Shown here: in pieces, positions 62,241 to 64,000 of the stretch
Layout: every line of letters begins with the position of its first letter
Position numbering within the stretch: the first letter of the stretch is position 1
Origin: Marsupella aquatica
Taxonomy: Eukaryota; Marchantiophyta
Direction of reading: 5' to 3'
Assembly: GCA_973895155.1 (NCBI GenBank)
Contig: OZ316896.1
Span: forward strand, 13,516,001-13,580,000
DNA: 64,000 bases
Translations under genes and position numbers: made by a program
The notes under the pieces: model-generated
Database searches by the model: none
Told to the model about the DNA's origin: nothing
Seen by the model: the letters and a program-made list of their open reading frames with translations, nothing else

Positions 62241-63514
62241 TCAATAAATATCTGTGACACGCGGTGCCCTTGCGCCTTTCAATGCGGTATCATGAATGAA
62301 GTCGACAAGCAATCTAAAGCTGGGCGAAACCCATGTTTGGGGTTTACAGACATCAAAATGGTTGGCCGTATCATCTATGTGGTAATTGTCACAGTTGGTT
62401 CCTGCAGACCCTTCTCCGACGACTCTGCCACGGAATTCCTGCGTTGGAAACCAAAAGCAATCAACGAAACGTCAAGTGAAGGTAGCTGGAACGGATAGTA
62501 TTGCATGACTGAACTTGTCTGATTGTATTTGTAATTCAGGGAACAATTATGGGAACAACTAGCCATCAGAGCACGGTCAAGAATGCTAAACTTACCATAA
62601 ATTGAGAGTCTAAGCCCTCCCCGATTTCGAAGGTTTGAATCCCTAGATCAGCTCGTGCTCTGTTAAAGTCATGGTCGACTCTGGCAGACTCCGGGCTTAG
62701 CATTTTCATAAAAAAGCTTTGAATCCCTGTATCAGCTCGTGCTCTGTGGATCTCTTGGCCGCTCAGCACTTTCATTAACGCCTCGGCTACTCCAAAATGT
62801 GGTGTAGAGTAGTAGAACACACCCTTGAGGCTTTTCAGAAATCTCTCTATTTGGCTCAAATAGCGGAGATCTAAATTACTGTTACGATTCAATTCCTCTC
62901 TCTTTCTAAGACCCTGCAAGACAAAATGTTTTATGGCCAGCCCGCCTAAGCTGTGCCCTACTAAGACCACTGGACAATCTTTGCCCTCTTTGGCTCTAAA
63001 AGTGATTATATCCCGAATGAGATTTTCAATAACAAGATCGATGTTTATCTCTCCAGTCGGCATGATAGAAGAGTAATCAATTGTCGATATCCGCGCTTTG
63101 GGAAAGTTTTGGCTCAGCCAAACTGTGGGCCAAACTACAGTCTCACCTCGAGATAACCAAGCCTTGTAGCAATCCTCGGGGGAGTGTGACTGCTCGTGTG
63201 ATCGCTGGAGACCATGAAAAATGCAACGTCAACCTCGGGGTCAACCTCGGGATCACTTGGACTGTAAAGTAGCTTGACGGAACCAACCATCTGCAAAATA
63301 GCAAAGAGTTGAATTGTCGATCATCTCCTCATAGCTTGTTGAAATTGTTATGAATTGCGGCAATTTTCAAGACAAGAAAGAAGGGGGAGAGACGAAAAAC
63401 AACAACGAAAACAAGCACCAGATAATCTCTCCTTACCGATTTGCGAGGCTCGGATAGTGGTCCCTGACGATTTCCCTGGAGATCAAAACCAAGCACGATT
63501 ACTGATTTGAAGTA
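62241..63514 (-). CDS. Alpha/beta-hydrolase domain of hydrolase-NLR type, with a one-base frameshift
   Basis: Three exons on minus: 63514-63437, 63290-62596, 62438-62241, with GT-AG borders. The first encodes FKSVIVLGFDLQGNRQGPLS, open in only one frame. The second holds VDVAFF, then in another frame HGLQ, WPTVWLSQNFPKARISTIDY, the nucleophile elbow VGHSLGG (about + 62940-62962) and GVFYYSTPHFG. The third holds the probable catalytic His in ANHFDVCKP and ends at a TGA. The family is SERAC1-like; such domains head bryophyte hydrolase-NLR receptors, where they normally lie N-terminal to NB-ARC. The middle exon is 695 nt, one short of the phase-0 to phase-0 length, because of a missing base in a T run (+ 63217-63221); this truncates the protein unless it is a sequence error. 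An 84-base unit (+ 62637 and 62721) is duplicated in frame. No NB-ARC follows. An alternative start is the ATG at 63290, with TATATTTAAG at 63531-63522 as a possible promoter. Confidence 0.8.
62637..62748 (-). repeat. In-frame 28-codon tandem duplication in the hydrolase
   Basis: The 27-base word starting gaatccctagatcagctcg (+ 62637) recurs at 62721 with two changes. On minus it encodes HRARADTGIQSF and NRARADLGIQTF, 28 codons apart. The copies lie after the STPHFG motif. Confidence 0.85.
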
Positions 63515-63651
63515 CTATGTTCTTAAATATAGTGGCCTTGTGGTCATCCGAAAGTCTCGGATTGAATTGAGTTGAACTGTCAATCACTCATGTCCTTATA
63601 GCGCATTTTGTGATCATAGTAATAGCTCATAGCGAACAACGTTAGACTCAC

Positions 63652-64000
63652 CTCATCAGCACTAAGTGATGCGTCAATGTTCCCATTTCCACTCTCTTCT
63701 TCTTTACTGAGATTTTGTTCTCTGGACCGGTGACTCCAAAGACTTGCAGCCAGGCCTCGCAGATGCTCGTGCACCCAGACAGTTTCGTGTTTAAGACCGT
63801 CATCGCCTTGAACACTTGAAACCTTCACCATCGACGTCCTGATCAAGTTTTCCCACCCACTGTGGGCGTTGCTGTAGGAAACATTCCAAGTCGCAAACGC
63901 TCGGTCTAATGGCTCTCCGAAGAAAATTAACGCAGCATCAAGGAACATCTCCTGTTCCATTTGTTGAAGGCTATCAAAAGATATCCGCAACGACTCCCAA
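63652..64000 (-). CDS. NB-ARC (ARC2) segment of a plant NLR, cut by the window edge
   Basis: The minus strand enters from the right edge with WESLRISFDSLQQMEQEMFL, the typical start of the NLR winged-helix (ARC2) region. It continues with FFGEPLDRAFATWN, GWENLIRTSMVKV and VWVHEHLRGLAASLW. The last is the MHD-motif position, here Val-His-Glu instead of Met-His-Asp. A perfect donor GTGAGT follows after GCTGATGAG at 63652, in phase 0. The exon before it, with P-loop and other NB-ARC motifs, is outside the window. No leucine-rich repeats follow; the next exons downstream are those of the hydrolase, and the phases would allow direct splicing (63652 to 63514). NLRs are intracellular pathogen sensors. 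The altered MHD residue and the missing LRR suggest either a degenerate copy or an unusual receptor. Confidence 0.85.

Overview
The window is nuclear DNA from a land plant, most likely a bryophyte and perhaps a liverwort. Its genes have short GT-AG introns, and they sit far apart in AT-rich DNA full of short repeats, solo LTRs, a SINE and a MITE-like element. The strongest lineage clue is at the right edge. There an NB-ARC immune-receptor segment lies next to an alpha/beta-hydrolase domain, a pairing known from liverwort/bryophyte hydrolase-NLR receptors and not from the usual TIR or CC receptors of flowering plants. The species itself cannot be read from the sequence.

Layout. 1-6.9 kb: no recognisable gene; a hairpin, a GC-rich minisatellite island, a solo LTR and a SINE. 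6.9-12.0 kb (minus): an 11-exon CDPK-related kinase gene, which splices in silico to an intact 586-aa protein. 12.0-15.05 kb: its purine-rich (minus strand) upstream region, then an array of five about 200-250 bp units, each with a hairpin core. 15-35.4 kb: about 20 kb without a supportable gene, holding small tandem repeats and a second SINE copy. 35.4-39.0 kb (minus): a four-exon DENND6-type Rab GEF of 858 aa, followed by about 2.6 kb of upstream DNA whose + strand is CT-rich. 41.6-46.0 kb: repeats, including a degenerate LTR and a clean solo LTR with a 5-bp target duplication. 46.08-50.33 kb (plus): an eight-exon class II (PRS3/PRS4-type) PRPP synthase with a transit-peptide-like extension and an internal second start. 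51.8-52.1 kb: a MITE-like element. 52.48-55.95 kb: a complete-looking but apparently non-autonomous LTR element with identical 142-bp LTRs. 56.59-58.08 kb (plus): an intronless ALG12 mannosyltransferase. 58.1-62.2 kb: no gene, many short tandem duplications. 62.24-64.0 kb (minus): the hydrolase/NB-ARC locus, cut by the window edge.

The four housekeeping genes (Ca2+-related kinase, Rab GEF, PRPP synthase, N-glycan mannosyltransferase) are not a functional cluster; they are ordinary neighbours on a plant chromosome. The part most worth following is the hydrolase/NB-ARC locus. The order of domains is opposite to that described for hydrolase-NLRs, the exon phases allow the two parts to be spliced together, and the hydrolase exon carries a one-base deletion and an in-frame 28-codon duplication.
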